Assembly (NCBI GenBank): GCA_044347745.1 | Contig: JBIKUD010000001.1 | Coordinates: forward strand, 62,001 to 126,000 | Direction: 5' to 3' | From: JAIBBV01 sp044347745 | GTDB lineage: Bacteria > Bdellovibrionota_C > UBA2361 > JAFLCA01 | DNA: 64,000 nt | Shown: positions 27,052-36,933 of the stretch, in pieces | Numbering within the stretch: the first letter of the stretch is position 1 | Layout of the letters: every line of letters starts with the position of its first letter | The notes under the pieces: model-generated | Database searches by the model: none | What the model was told of the DNA's origin: nothing | The model's input: only the letters and a program-made list of their open reading frames with translations | Position numbers and translations under genes: made by a program

Positions 27052-28482
27052 CTAGGCACGCAGTTTATTATAGCCATCGAGCGCCGCAACTTTGTAGCAC
27101 TCAGCTAGGGTTGGGTAATTAAATACTGCATCCTTGAGGTAGCGCAGCCCGCCTTTGAGTGCAATTACTGCTTGCCCGATATGAATAAGTTCCGTCGCTG
27201 ATTCCCCGATAATATGAACGCCAAGCACCTGTCCAGTCTTACGGTGGAAGAGTACTTTCAGTAATCCATTCTCGTCGCCAATTATGTGCCCGCGCGCAAT
27301 TTCACGATATCGAGCAAGACCAGTTTCATAGGGAATTTCCTTGGCTGTCAATTCTTCCTCATTCATTCCCACATAAGAAATTTCAGGGATTGAATAAATT
27401 CCGAATGGAAGCGGTACATCCATGCGTTTATCCTTGATTCCAAAAATATGTGCGGAAGCAAGGCGTCCCTGAGCAGAAGAAGTCGAAGCGAGCGCTGGAA
27501 ATCCGATTACATCTCCAGCTGCATATACATGAGGCACTTCGGTTTGGTAGTGTTCATTCACCGTAATACGCCCGCGATCGTCAGGCTTAATTCCTATATT
27601 CTCTAAGCCTAAGTTATGAGTCGCGCTTGTGCGTCCAGCCGAGAACAATACACAATCGGATACTATGACTTTCCCGCTCTTGAGTTGCGTTACTACTTGT
27701 CCATCATCGCGTGGTGCACAGCTTTTTACCTCTTCGCCGAGTCGCAGGGTAAGTCCCATGCTGCGCATTTGGTATTGGAGACACTCAATTACCTCTTCAT
27801 CTACAAAACCAAGCAGGCGTTTCCGAGCGTCAATTATGGTGACGTGCACTCCAAGTGCCGCAAACATAGATGCGTACTCTGTGCCGATTACTCCGCCACC
27901 CACCACGGTGAGCTCGCGGGGCAGCTTCTTTAAGTTCAGAATATCGTCACTGTCAAAAATGGTGCGGCCATTAAATTTTACATTGTTGGGCCGATGCGGC
28001 ACTGCGCCTGTGGCCACGACGACAAAAGCTGCTGTTTTTCGTATCACTCCACTGTGTGAGCGAATTTCAATCGTGTGCGGATCGATAAATCCTGCGTGCC
28101 CAGAATATACTTCGACTTGATTGCGCGCGAGCTGAGCCTTAATTACTTCGATCTCAGCTGCCATAATTCGATTGCAGCGAAAGGTCAGATCTGACATCTG
28201 GATATCTGTTTTGACACGATACCCAGCCCCGTAAATATTTCTTTGGCGATAGCCCGAAAGAAAAAGTACCGCCTCTTTGAATGATTTACTTGGAATGGTT
28301 CCAGTGTTTACGCAAACACCCCCTACCACTTCGCGCTGATCTACTATGGCCACCTTTTTGCGCACTTTGGCAGCTTGAATGGCTGCCCTTTGTCCGGCCG
28401 GGCCACACCCCAGTACTATTAGGTCGTAGTCATAACTTACTTTAGATTTTACAGTTTTTTCTTTAGAACGTAGTTTTGACAC
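27052..28482 (-). CDS. sthA: Soluble pyridine nucleotide transhydrogenase (SthA)
   Basis: FAD-dependent flavoprotein that transfers hydride between NADPH and NAD+. The FAD motif GCGPAG is at residues 25-30, and the NAD(P) site is GGGVIGTEYASMF. The disulfide motif of lipoamide dehydrogenases (CxxxxC) is reduced to C57...T62 in GGVCVNTGTIPSK; this loss of the second cysteine separates SthA from Lpd and GorA. GTG at 28482 was chosen since it has AAGGG about 8 bases upstream and gives about 476 aa, close to the family; the frame extends 54 codons further upstream. It faces the U32 gene tail to tail. Confidence 0.88.
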   Translation of the reverse strand: MSKLRSKEKTVKSKVSYDYDLIVLGCGPAGQRAAIQAAKVRKKVAIVDQREVVGGVCVNTGTIPSKSFKEAVLFLSGYRQRNIYGAGYRVKTDIQMSDLTFRCNRIMAAEIEVIKAQLARNQVEVYSGHAGFIDPHTIEIRSHSGVIRKTAAFVVVATGAVPHRPNNVKFNGRTIFDSDDILNLKKLPRELTVVGGGVIGTEYASMFAALGVHVTIIDARKRLLGFVDEEVIECLQYQMRSMGLTLRLGEEVKSCAPRDDGQVVTQLKSGKVIVSDCVLFSAGRTSATHNLGLENIGIKPDDRGRITVNEHYQTEVPHVYAAGDVIGFPALASTSSAQGRLASAHIFGIKDKRMDVPLPFGIYSIPEISYVGMNEEELTAKEIPYETGLARYREIARGHIIGDENGLLKVLFHRKTGQVLGVHIIGESATELIHIGQAVIALKGGLRYLKDAVFNYPTLAECYKVAALDGYNKLRA

Positions 28483-28774
28483 GAATGACCCTTGGCTAAA
28501 AAATGTAGTGTAAGTTGCAGGCTTTGGAACCCCTGGGACCTCTCCCCTTACCTTATAAGATTGTCCTGATATGACATGAGTTCCACCGAACACAATCCGA
28601 TTTCGTGGTTTTTCGAGGCTGCTGCATATGCTGCGTGGTGGCAAGGTCTAAAGTGACGTTACTTCGCGGAAAGCGCGCTTTTCTTTTAGTAGCCTCGGGG
28701 CTATAACTAAGCGTCCAACCTCAATTTTCTACTGGGGCCTTAGGGTAATTTGTTTTTTGAGCTTGTGTTTTAAA

Positions 28775-29074
28775 ATGATTACAAAAGAAGATGTTTTTAA
28801 GCTCGCCCGCCTCTCTCGACTCTTAGTGAATGATGCTGAGGCTTCCAAGCTACTTCAAGATCTCAACTCCATTTTGGGGTATGTCGCGCGCCTTGAGCAG
28901 GTGGATGTATCCAAAGTCGAGCCGATGTCTCATGTACATGGCTCTACCAATGTGTTCCGAGACGATGTGCAAGAGCCTTCACTTCCAAGCCAATGTGTAG
29001 TTGATATGGCCCCAGATCATTCGGGCAGGTTTATTAGAGTTCCTATCGTAATTGATCAAAGCGGCGAAAACTAA
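28775..29074 (+). CDS. gatC: Aspartyl/glutamyl-tRNA amidotransferase subunit C
   Basis: Small structural subunit of GatCAB, which amidates Glu-tRNA(Gln) and/or Asp-tRNA(Asn). It has the family features KEDVFKLARLSRL near the N-terminus and LNSILGYVARLEQVDVSKVEP at about 30-50, here identified by its LEQVDVSKVEPMSHV core. ATG 28775 gives 99 aa, the normal length; an upstream TTG adds six residues. It is followed by gatA (41 bp) and gatB (17 bp), so all three are one operon. Confidence 0.93.
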   Translation: MITKEDVFKLARLSRLLVNDAEASKLLQDLNSILGYVARLEQVDVSKVEPMSHVHGSTNVFRDDVQEPSLPSQCVVDMAPDHSGRFIRVPIVIDQSGEN

Positions 29075-29115
29075 AGAGTGGAGAAACCTAGGCTTTTGGG
29101 CCTGGTAAGGAATGT

Positions 29116-30579
29116 ATGGGCGATTGCACGACACTTTCTATTTCAGAATTAAGAACTGGCTTGGTTGAGAAGAAATTCTCTTCGGTTGAGCTTACTCAAG
29201 CGTATCTTGCACGAATTAAAAAACATTCAGATTTAAATGCCTTTGTTGCTGTGGACGATCAGAGAGCGCTCTCTTTGGCAAAGCAAGCAGATGCGGCTTT
29301 GGCAGCAGGAGAGAGACGTTCGCTTTTGGGTATTCCTGGGGCTATTAAGGAAATGATCCTCACCAAGGGCCTAGAGACCACTGCTTGTAGCAAAATTTTG
29401 AATGGCTTTGTGCCTCCCTACTCTGCCACTGTGGTTCAAAAACTGGAGAGCGCCGGCTCTCTTGTGTTGGGTAAAACAAATCAAGATGAGTTTGCTATGG
29501 GTTCATCAAATGAAACCTCAGCAAACGGACCTGTCAAAAATCCATGGGATCATTCAAGAGTGCCCGGTGGTTCGAGCGGTGGCTCGGCTGCCGCAGTTGC
29601 TGCATGTTTAGCCCCATATGCATTGGGTACCGATACTGGAGGTTCCATTCGTCAGCCAGCATCTTTTTGTAATATTGTGGGCATTAAGCCGACCTATGGC
29701 CGAGTAAGTCGTTACGGCGTAATCGCCTATGCTTCCTCTCTAGATCAAGTTGGCCCCATGGCCCGAAGCGTGCGCGATTGTGCTGAGATAACTCAAGTAC
29801 TCTGTGGACATGACCCGCACGATTCAACTTCTGTGCCTCGCAATCTTCCTAATTTTGTTGAAGGTCTCGGAAAGAGCATTAAAGGCCTCCGTCTTGGGGT
29901 TCCTCGCGAATATTTTATAAAAGGTTTGGATGCAACAGTTGAAAGCAGTGTGCGTTCCGCCATTGCAAAACTTGTAGAGCAAGGCGCTGAAGTTGTGGAC
30001 ATTAGTCTCCCGCATACAGAACTTGCAGTGGCCGTCTACTATATCCTTGCCCCCGCAGAAGCTTCTTCAAATCTCGCACGGTATGACGGTGTTCGTTTCG
30101 GGTATCGCGCAGAAAAACCAACTGGGCTCGAAGATTTGTATGCTCGCTCGCGTTCGGAAGGTTTTGGTACTGAAGTGAAGCGACGTATCATGATTGGCAC
30201 CTACGTGCTTTCGTCCGGGTACTATGATGCCTTTTACCTTCGCGCTCAAAAAGTGCGAACGCTTATTGCGCAAGACTTTCAGAATGCGTTCAGAGACTCA
30301 TGCGACGTGATTGTGTGCCCTACGGCGCCTACGACAGCCTTTAAAATTGCAGAGAAAGTAACCGATCCATTGGCCATGTATCTGAATGATGTATTTACGA
30401 TACCAGTCAACCTAGCAGGCTTGCCTGGTATGAGTTTGCCCTGTGGTTTTGACGCTCAGGGACTGCCGATTGGGCTGCAATTAATTGGCAAGCCGTGGGA
30501 TGAAGAAACCCTCTTTAAAGCCGCTTTTGCTTATGAAAGTGCCACCGACTGGCACAAACGTCTTCCAAATGGCATCTGA
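29116..30579 (+). CDS. gatA: Aspartyl/glutamyl-tRNA amidotransferase subunit A
   Basis: Amidase-signature enzyme that releases ammonia from glutamine for GatB. The Ser-cisSer-Lys triad is visible as K78 (GAIKEM), S154 in GGSSGGSAAA and S178 in DTGGSIRQPAS. The 487-residue length is normal. The presence of GatCAB suggests that at least one of the direct enzymes GlnRS/AsnRS is missing in this organism; that is inference. Confidence 0.96.
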   Translation: MGDCTTLSISELRTGLVEKKFSSVELTQAYLARIKKHSDLNAFVAVDDQRALSLAKQADAALAAGERRSLLGIPGAIKEMILTKGLETTACSKILNGFVPPYSATVVQKLESAGSLVLGKTNQDEFAMGSSNETSANGPVKNPWDHSRVPGGSSGGSAAAVAACLAPYALGTDTGGSIRQPASFCNIVGIKPTYGRVSRYGVIAYASSLDQVGPMARSVRDCAEITQVLCGHDPHDSTSVPRNLPNFVEGLGKSIKGLRLGVPREYFIKGLDATVESSVRSAIAKLVEQGAEVVDISLPHTELAVAVYYILAPAEASSNLARYDGVRFGYRAEKPTGLEDLYARSRSEGFGTEVKRRIMIGTYVLSSGYYDAFYLRAQKVRTLIAQDFQNAFRDSCDVIVCPTAPTTAFKIAEKVTDPLAMYLNDVFTIPVNLAGLPGMSLPCGFDAQGLPIGLQLIGKPWDEETLFKAAFAYESATDWHKRLPNGI

Positions 30580-30596
30580 GAGAGTGAAGCAAGATT

Positions 30597-32039
30597 ATGG
30601 AATTTGAAACAGTAATTGGACTTGAGACGCACGTACAGCTCTCTACCAAATCAAAAATTTTCTCTGGGTCTTCAACCGAGTTCGGAGCCGAACCCAACGA
30701 GCATATTGATCCGGTGACTCTGGGACTTCCAGGATGTTTGCCCGTGTTAAATAAGACAGTTGTCGAATATGCGATGATGGTGGGGTTAGCATTAAATTGC
30801 GAAATTCGACGAGATAATCGCTTCGCACGTAAACATTATTTCTACCCTGATTTGCCAAAGGGCTATCAAATTTCACAATTTGAAGAGCCCATTTGCGAAC
30901 GCGGGCATATGAACATTCCGCTTGAACATGGAATGCGTACCGTGGGCATTAAGCGTGTGCACATGGAAGAGGATGCCGGTAAGAATATCCATGACTCAAG
31001 AACTCATTCGTCACTCGTCGATTTGAATCGAGCCGGAGTGGCGCTGCTAGAAATTGTATCTGAACCAGATATTCGTTCGCCGGGTGAGGCTGCTGCCTAT
31101 TTGCGTACCTTACGCCAAATTGTTCGCTTCCTCGGGATTAGTGACGGCAATATGGAAGAAGGCAGTTTGCGTTGTGATGCCAACATCTCATTGCGTCCAG
31201 TTGGCCAAGTGAAATTTGGAACTCGTACTGAAGTTAAGAATTTAAACTCATTTAAATTTGTTGAGCGCGCCCTTGAGTATGAAATTGCGCGTCAAACGGC
31301 ATTGCTGCGTAGTGGCGGCAAAGTAGTACAGGAGACATTACTTTTTGACAGTGTCACTGGGGCAACTCGCCCACTACGATCTAAAGAGGAAGCCGCTGAC
31401 TATCGCTATTTTCCCGATCCAGATCTTCCTCCTCTGGTGATTGAGGAAGCTTGGATTCGCTCCGTTTCTGAGCGTATGCCGACCTTGCCGGAACAGCGCA
31501 TTAAAGAGCTTGTCGAGGGGTATGGATTAACTCAGTACGATGCCCAGGTGTTGACCAATGAGCGTCAGCATATCGACTATTTTGAAGCAGTGTTTGCAGT
31601 TTGTCAGAACGCGAAATTAGCCTGTTCATGGGTCACTTCAGAATTGTTTGGTGCCTTAAATAAAGCAGGGGTTGAAATTAAAAGCTCCCCAGTTTCAGCC
31701 CAAAGTTTGGGTGAGCTTATTAAGCTGATAGATGCCGAGACAATTAGTGGTAAAATGGCCAAGTCGGTTTTTGAAGAGATGTTTGCTACCGGTAAACCCC
31801 CTGCTGAAATTGTCGAAGCCAAAGGATTACGCCAGATAACCTCAGTTGAGGAAATTGCGCGGGTGCTTGAGGATGTATTTGCAAAGAATGCCTCTCAAAC
31901 AGCAGATTTTGTTGCAGGAAATGATCGCTTGCAGGCGTTTTTTGTTGGTCAAGTGATGAAGGCAACGGGTGGGAGCGCAAACCCAAAGAAGGTAAATGAG
32001 GCAATTGCGCAGGCATTGGCTAAGCGCAGAGGTTCCTAG
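30597..32039 (+). CDS. gatB: Aspartyl/glutamyl-tRNA amidotransferase subunit B
   Basis: Kinase/amidotransferase subunit that activates the tRNA-bound Glu/Asp and binds the tRNA. It begins with the conserved VIGLETHVQLSTKSKIF and contains LPGCLPVLN, RKHYFYPDLPKGYQISQ and DDYRYFPDPDLPP-type (ADYRYFPDPDLPPL) blocks. The C-terminal GatB/YqeY helical tail (about 320-480) is present. Its stop overlaps the start of the next gene (TAGTG). Confidence 0.96.
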   Translation: MEFETVIGLETHVQLSTKSKIFSGSSTEFGAEPNEHIDPVTLGLPGCLPVLNKTVVEYAMMVGLALNCEIRRDNRFARKHYFYPDLPKGYQISQFEEPICERGHMNIPLEHGMRTVGIKRVHMEEDAGKNIHDSRTHSSLVDLNRAGVALLEIVSEPDIRSPGEAAAYLRTLRQIVRFLGISDGNMEEGSLRCDANISLRPVGQVKFGTRTEVKNLNSFKFVERALEYEIARQTALLRSGGKVVQETLLFDSVTGATRPLRSKEEAADYRYFPDPDLPPLVIEEAWIRSVSERMPTLPEQRIKELVEGYGLTQYDAQVLTNERQHIDYFEAVFAVCQNAKLACSWVTSELFGALNKAGVEIKSSPVSAQSLGELIKLIDAETISGKMAKSVFEEMFATGKPPAEIVEAKGLRQITSVEEIARVLEDVFAKNASQTADFVAGNDRLQAFFVGQVMKATGGSANPKKVNEAIAQALAKRRGS

Positions 32040-32338
32040 TGAATGCGCTTGTTGACACATTAGATGACCTTACTCGGGCTATTTATCTCACCGTGCCGGG
32101 CGAAGATGTGGTGAAGCTTCAGGCCTACTTCGAGCAATACGAAGGAATTGGAATTGTGAGGACCCTGAGCATTAAGAAGTCGCTCGTGGCCATAATTACC
32201 ACACCGTCCATGCTGGTCGAATGTTTTCATGTTTTAGAAGATTTGAAACAACAAATTCCCTGGAAGCAAATTGAGCGTCCGCAAGAGGCGGTTGAGCAAT
32301 TGCTGATGGGATATTTCAAAAAGGTGCCTTCATGTTGA
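32039..32338 (+). CDS. DUF4911-like small protein, 99 aa
   Basis: Compact alpha/beta protein that resembles DUF4911 proteins often found near gatB and peptidyl-prolyl isomerases in deltaproteobacterial genomes (from memory; not searched). The pattern is YLTVPGEDVVKLQAYFEQYEG followed by RTLSIKKSLVAIITTPS, identified by its LQAYFEQYEGIGIVRTL core; an RRM/ACT-like fold is possible. It starts with a GTG overlapping the gatB stop codon and overlaps ppiD by 7 bases, so it is translationally linked to both. Confidence 0.65.
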   Translation: MNALVDTLDDLTRAIYLTVPGEDVVKLQAYFEQYEGIGIVRTLSIKKSLVAIITTPSMLVECFHVLEDLKQQIPWKQIERPQEAVEQLLMGYFKKVPSC

Positions 32339-34239
32339 GATTCATGCACAAGTACCGTCGTTCAGTATTTGGAGTCATACTAATTGGTATGGTTTCGCTT
32401 GCCATGTCGGGCTTTGGCGTTGACATGATGCGTGGCAATCGAGATTCCTACGCGGTGAAGATTGATGAGCATTCAGTCTCGCATGATGCCTTCTATCGTG
32501 AGCGCCGAGACCTAGAAGAACGGTATCGAATGGTATTTGGCAAAAATTTTGGTGAACTCGCCAAACAGCTCAATTTAAATATGGGCCAGCAGACAATTGA
32601 TAAGGTTATATCTGACTACCTCATCGAGCGTGAAGCCACGCGCTTAGGGCTAGCGGTAGGACCCCAAGAGGTCTCGTCGGTAATTACAACTCAGATATTT
32701 GGCGGCAAATTTGATGCTGCGGCTTATGCAAATTTTCTTCGACGAATTGGAATGACCTCTCAAGCTTTCGAGGAGCGCGTGCGACTCGATGCGCTTAGGC
32801 AGGCATTCACAGCTATTCTTCGAAGCGCCTCTATCGCATCTCAAACAGAAGCTCGTGCTGCCTTGCGCCGAGATGAGACTAGTTTTCACGTTGAGTATGT
32901 TGAGTTTGATCCAGCTCAAGTGCTTACGCAGGTAAAAGAGCCTTCAGAAGAGGAGCTTCAAAAGTACCTCGATTCAAATACTACTCGCTTTGAACAGTCA
33001 GAGCGGGCTCGGTTTGAGTATGTTGCTCTCGATCCAAACAAATTTTTGGACCTTGTAAAAGTTAGCCCCGAAGATGTTGAGTTGTACTATACCGATAATC
33101 AATCTGATTTCATGCGTCCCGAGGCCCTCAAGGTTCGCCATGTACAGCTTAATTACGCCAAGTCAGCATCGCCACAAGAGATGGCTAGCGTCAAAGAAAA
33201 AGCCCAGCAAGTGCAAGCAAAAGCTGCCGCCGGCGAGCCATTTGAAAGCCTAGTTCTGCAGTACTCGGACGATATTACCACCAAAGCACTTGGTGGTGAC
33301 TTAGGTTGGTTAAACCGAGGAAAGATGGATAAGGCTTTTGATGCCGTTGTATTTAAGCAGAAGGTCGCCGGACTGGCTCCGATGGTGGAGACAGACTACG
33401 GGTTTCATATCGTCTACGTCGATGCCTATCGTGAGCCTGCGGCGAAGGAATTGGCAGAGGTGCGTGCGGAGATTGAGACTTTGCTAAAAAAACAAGAAGC
33501 TCCTGCATATACTGCGGAGAAGGCTCATGAGCTCTTTGAGCAATGGAAAAAGTCAGACCTTTCGCTTTCCGATTTTGCAAAGCAGCACTCTTTGGTTGCA
33601 GCTTCAACTAAAGGATTGCTTAGCCAAGAAGCCGATCCGGAAGCCGGATTAAAAGGCCTTTCCGCAGCTGTAATTGATAACCCTGAAGAACAAAAACAGT
33701 TGATCGATATTGGTGAAAAATCTGTATTGGTATCAATATTAGAATTCCGTCCAACTGAGGTGCCATCGCTCGGTCAAATTAAGGAGAAAGTAAAAGAAGC
33801 TTATCGCAAAGAACAAGCTCAGCAGCTTGCAAAAACATCCGCAAATGAATTTGCCAAGGCTCTGAGCGCTGACGGTTCAAAGGGAATTGTTTCGCTCGCG
33901 AAAGCACAAAAACGCGAAGTAAAAACAGTGAAGGATTTAAAGAAAGCTAGCGCAGGAAACACCAGCCCATTCCAATCCGAAGCTATTCAGAAAGCCGTAT
34001 TCAAGCAATCCGGCCCAGCTCGTCTTGCCGATACATTTGAATCTGCCGGAAAGATGTATGTTCTTGAAGTTGTTGGCGTCACTGCGCCATCCGAACAACT
34101 TGTGCAACAAAAAGTTAGCGAGGCACAGAAAAATGAGTCGCAAGAACTAGCTCAATTGCTTACCGCTTCACTCAATGCGCGGCTTAAAGCTCAGTCCGTG
34201 ATTGATGTTGCGCCAGGGTTATTGGCAGTGGAGGAGTAG
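32332..34239 (+). CDS. PpiD-type membrane-anchored peptidyl-prolyl isomerase / chaperone
   Basis: Inner-membrane-anchored periplasmic folding factor of the SurA/PpiD group, 635 aa. A single N-terminal helix (about residues 11-30, FGVILIGMVSLAMSGFG) follows a basic cytoplasmic stretch. The SurA_N-like helical region (about 35-250) is followed by a parvulin (PpiC-type) domain: LKVRHVQLNYA, then FESLVLQYSDD, GGDLGWLNRGKM and VETDYGFHIVYVD, about residues 263-370. The C-terminal 250 residues are a second helical arm. It helps fold outer membrane or exported proteins, fitting with the Mla and MltG genes. Confidence 0.9.
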   Translation: MLRFMHKYRRSVFGVILIGMVSLAMSGFGVDMMRGNRDSYAVKIDEHSVSHDAFYRERRDLEERYRMVFGKNFGELAKQLNLNMGQQTIDKVISDYLIEREATRLGLAVGPQEVSSVITTQIFGGKFDAAAYANFLRRIGMTSQAFEERVRLDALRQAFTAILRSASIASQTEARAALRRDETSFHVEYVEFDPAQVLTQVKEPSEEELQKYLDSNTTRFEQSERARFEYVALDPNKFLDLVKVSPEDVELYYTDNQSDFMRPEALKVRHVQLNYAKSASPQEMASVKEKAQQVQAKAAAGEPFESLVLQYSDDITTKALGGDLGWLNRGKMDKAFDAVVFKQKVAGLAPMVETDYGFHIVYVDAYREPAAKELAEVRAEIETLLKKQEAPAYTAEKAHELFEQWKKSDLSLSDFAKQHSLVAASTKGLLSQEADPEAGLKGLSAAVIDNPEEQKQLIDIGEKSVLVSILEFRPTEVPSLGQIKEKVKEAYRKEQAQQLAKTSANEFAKALSADGSKGIVSLAKAQKREVKTVKDLKKASAGNTSPFQSEAIQKAVFKQSGPARLADTFESAGKMYVLEVVGVTAPSEQLVQQKVSEAQKNESQELAQLLTASLNARLKAQSVIDVAPGLLAVEE

Positions 34240-34317
34240 TTCGCCATTAAAATTTGCAGAACGTTTTGAATTGCTGGAAGTTGAGCTCGTTTATTTGCCT
34301 TGTATTATTGCAATTGT

Positions 34318-36933
34318 TTAAGCATTTTTCGAAGAGTTCATTCGGTATTTGACGGCCGGAAATCGAACGCCAAATTCTCTTAGTACGATCTCGGCAAAAA
34401 AGCTTAACAGTGCAAATGCAATAAAAATCGGTGCGAGGCTGACCTTTTGTATTTTGACATAACTTTGAGCTTGAACTTCTTCTCGTGTGGGATTTACTTT
34501 ACCGCCAGATTGATTGGCTAGGGCATAGAGCAGTGGAGTATTAAACCCTTGCCCCCTTTGTTCACCAAAAAGTGAGCCTGAGACATTAAATGCTACTGGT
34601 GCAAGGGCGGCGTTGTCGATTGACAGCAGTAAATCATAGCGCCCAGCCAATGCTCCAGGCACCTTCGATTGGTAATGCCCAGCACTTAATGCCGAAAGTT
34701 CTAGTTCACGCTTTTGCCCGTTGGGAAGGGTAAGCTCAGCCTTTATTTTGCTGGGTGTTTTTTGACTATAAATACTTATATCAACTGCAAGCGTGTCTCG
34801 CTCAACTGCGGTTCTTACGTCAAAGCGGGTAGCAGAATCTACCTCATTACTTCGATGCACCCAATCAATTAAATTGGTCCAGAACGTACCAAATCGTGGC
34901 CAAGCTACCCACTGGTTAGCCCAGCGTCCATTAGCATCTGAAGTGAAAGCCAGAGCTTTCCCCTTGCCATACCCCCAACTTGCGAGCAATGGTTCGGCTT
35001 TATTCATGCCAAACGCAACAAGCTCCAGGTTTGAATTGTCTCGAGGTTTGGTTTGAACGTACCCACGTAGTGGTGGAAAGGAGCGAATCTCTGTGCTTAC
35101 CAGTTCTCCGGTGCCTTGACGCACGAGGAACTCTGAACTCTCTTTGAGTGTCTGCTCTCCGGTACTCACTTTTAAATCCGTAAGGAAGATGCGAGGAAGA
35201 GAACGAGGATCTACCGTTTGGTAAAAAGCCCCTCCCCCTTGATCAGCCATGGTGCGCAGCATGCCTGGATCTGCGTCTCCACCAAGTAGCACGGTGGATA
35301 CGGTTATACCCATAATCCGCATTTGTTTTACGAGTTCGATATAAAATGGCCCTTCATCAGGAATTTTGCCATCGGTAAGGATAATCATGTGCTTACGCCC
35401 AGCATTTGCTCTGAGGAGTCCACGGCGAGCCTCGTCAATTGCTGGCAGCAAATTTGTTCTTCCTGCCGGAAATAAGCGTCCGACGCGGTCTAAAATTTTA
35501 TCTCTATTGGTGCCTACATTGGACATTTCAACAACTACAAATGGTGAAGCATCAAATCCAATTACTGAGGCAAAATCATCATCTTTAAGGGCCCGTACTG
35601 CTTCGCGGGCTGCTTCCTTTGCGAAATCTAATTTACTGGCATCCGCCATGCTTCGTGATTTGTCGAGCACTAAGCTGACGGCCACATTGACCCGCTTTTT
35701 TATCGTTTCTGGGGGTAACATGTGAACTGGTATTGCTTTCTCGATCGCGGTGCCAATATAGCCACCTAGACCAAAGCTTTTGTTACCACCCACCATGATG
35801 AGGCCGCCTCCTGAGTTGGTGAATCTTTCAATGTCTGCCAGATAGGAGCTTGGAATTTGTTCTGCCGGAATATTATTGAGAATTACAGTGGAGAATTCTT
35901 CTAGTTTTGGGAGTTCGACTAATTTTAAATTACCTTTGAGTGACTTGAGTTGATAGGACTGTTGCGTAAGCACCTCTTCAAGTTTCGGACTGTCCTCCGC
36001 AGTGCCACTTAATAATAATACCTTCTCTCTTGCTTGACTGGCCAAAAATATAGTTTGACTACTTGAGCCATATTGCTGGTTCTCCGGGATAAATGTTGCG
36101 GTTATCTCCTGTATGCCCTCTTGCAGCGGGTCACTCGCTGCGCTTAAGACATATTCTTTTCCTGCCTCGATGGTAATTCGTTCCTTTTTAATTGATTTTT
36201 GGGCATGCATCAGCTCGATAGTTCCAGCTTGTACTGAGCTCGTACTATTTTTAATAGTTGCTCGAATGTCGGCACTTTTTTGGGCGGCGACAATTAAAGG
36301 TGCATTTAATTGGGTAAGCTGAAGTTGCTGTGATGCTTTTGTGAGCGCGGCTTCCTGGGGGATGATTGGAAAAATGCGGAAGCCTGCTTGTTTAAGCTGT
36401 GCACTTGCCAGAAGTGCGTTGCCACTTGTTTCATTGCCATCGCTTAGGAGAAATATATTTTGTGGAGCTGACTGGAGTGCTTCGAGAAGCCCTGCTTCGA
36501 TATTGCTGCCACCAATTTGAAGTCGAGCGCTGTCTCTTTGTAATTTTGAAAAGGAGGCGCTGGTTTCATATTTTTGAAGTTGGCCTGGGTGTAGGGCGAA
36601 TGGGATGACATTCAGTTCTAAGCCCAGTTCTCTGTAATCGTTAAGAATCTTCATAAGACGCTCGCCAACAGGTGTCTCGACGCTCTCAGAGATGTCAATA
36701 AGCGCAAGACCGCTTCCAGTTTTCTCCTCTTTGGTATAGTAGGGCCGTAGTGCCGCTAGAAGGAGTAAAAGGATAGTGAGCAGCCGAAGGATCTGCAACG
36801 AGATTTTGGGAGACTGTCTGGAGTTTTTATTTCGTTTGAGTAGTGCAGATGCGTAGAATGATAATAAAGCAAAAACCGCGACGACTAGCGCCTTAGAGTG
36901 TAGACTGCCAAAAATAAAAGGTTCAAAGCCCAT
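34318..36933 (-). CDS. Large membrane VWA protein with glutamine-amidotransferase-like domain
   Basis: 871 aa, last gene of the Bat-like operon. Two N-terminal membrane helices (about 13-30 and 48-65) are followed by a vestigial VWA segment (LALIDISESVETP), a GATase1-like domain (ERFTNSGGGLIMVGGNKSFG), and a full VWA domain with the MIDAS motif DKSRS near residue 427 and TDGKIPDEGP near 515. A last helix lies near 850. The combination is common in Bat/aerotolerance operons of many phyla; the biochemical role is not established. Its start overlaps the stop of the gene above by one base (TAATG). Confidence 0.85.
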   Translation of the reverse strand: MGFEPFIFGSLHSKALVVAVFALLSFYASALLKRNKNSRQSPKISLQILRLLTILLLLLAALRPYYTKEEKTGSGLALIDISESVETPVGERLMKILNDYRELGLELNVIPFALHPGQLQKYETSASFSKLQRDSARLQIGGSNIEAGLLEALQSAPQNIFLLSDGNETSGNALLASAQLKQAGFRIFPIIPQEAALTKASQQLQLTQLNAPLIVAAQKSADIRATIKNSTSSVQAGTIELMHAQKSIKKERITIEAGKEYVLSAASDPLQEGIQEITATFIPENQQYGSSSQTIFLASQAREKVLLLSGTAEDSPKLEEVLTQQSYQLKSLKGNLKLVELPKLEEFSTVILNNIPAEQIPSSYLADIERFTNSGGGLIMVGGNKSFGLGGYIGTAIEKAIPVHMLPPETIKKRVNVAVSLVLDKSRSMADASKLDFAKEAAREAVRALKDDDFASVIGFDASPFVVVEMSNVGTNRDKILDRVGRLFPAGRTNLLPAIDEARRGLLRANAGRKHMIILTDGKIPDEGPFYIELVKQMRIMGITVSTVLLGGDADPGMLRTMADQGGGAFYQTVDPRSLPRIFLTDLKVSTGEQTLKESSEFLVRQGTGELVSTEIRSFPPLRGYVQTKPRDNSNLELVAFGMNKAEPLLASWGYGKGKALAFTSDANGRWANQWVAWPRFGTFWTNLIDWVHRSNEVDSATRFDVRTAVERDTLAVDISIYSQKTPSKIKAELTLPNGQKRELELSALSAGHYQSKVPGALAGRYDLLLSIDNAALAPVAFNVSGSLFGEQRGQGFNTPLLYALANQSGGKVNPTREEVQAQSYVKIQKVSLAPIFIAFALLSFFAEIVLREFGVRFPAVKYRMNSSKNA

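Noticed and set aside
27616..28120. Frames on plus over sthA
   Set aside because: Antisense shadows of a well-identified flavoprotein gene.
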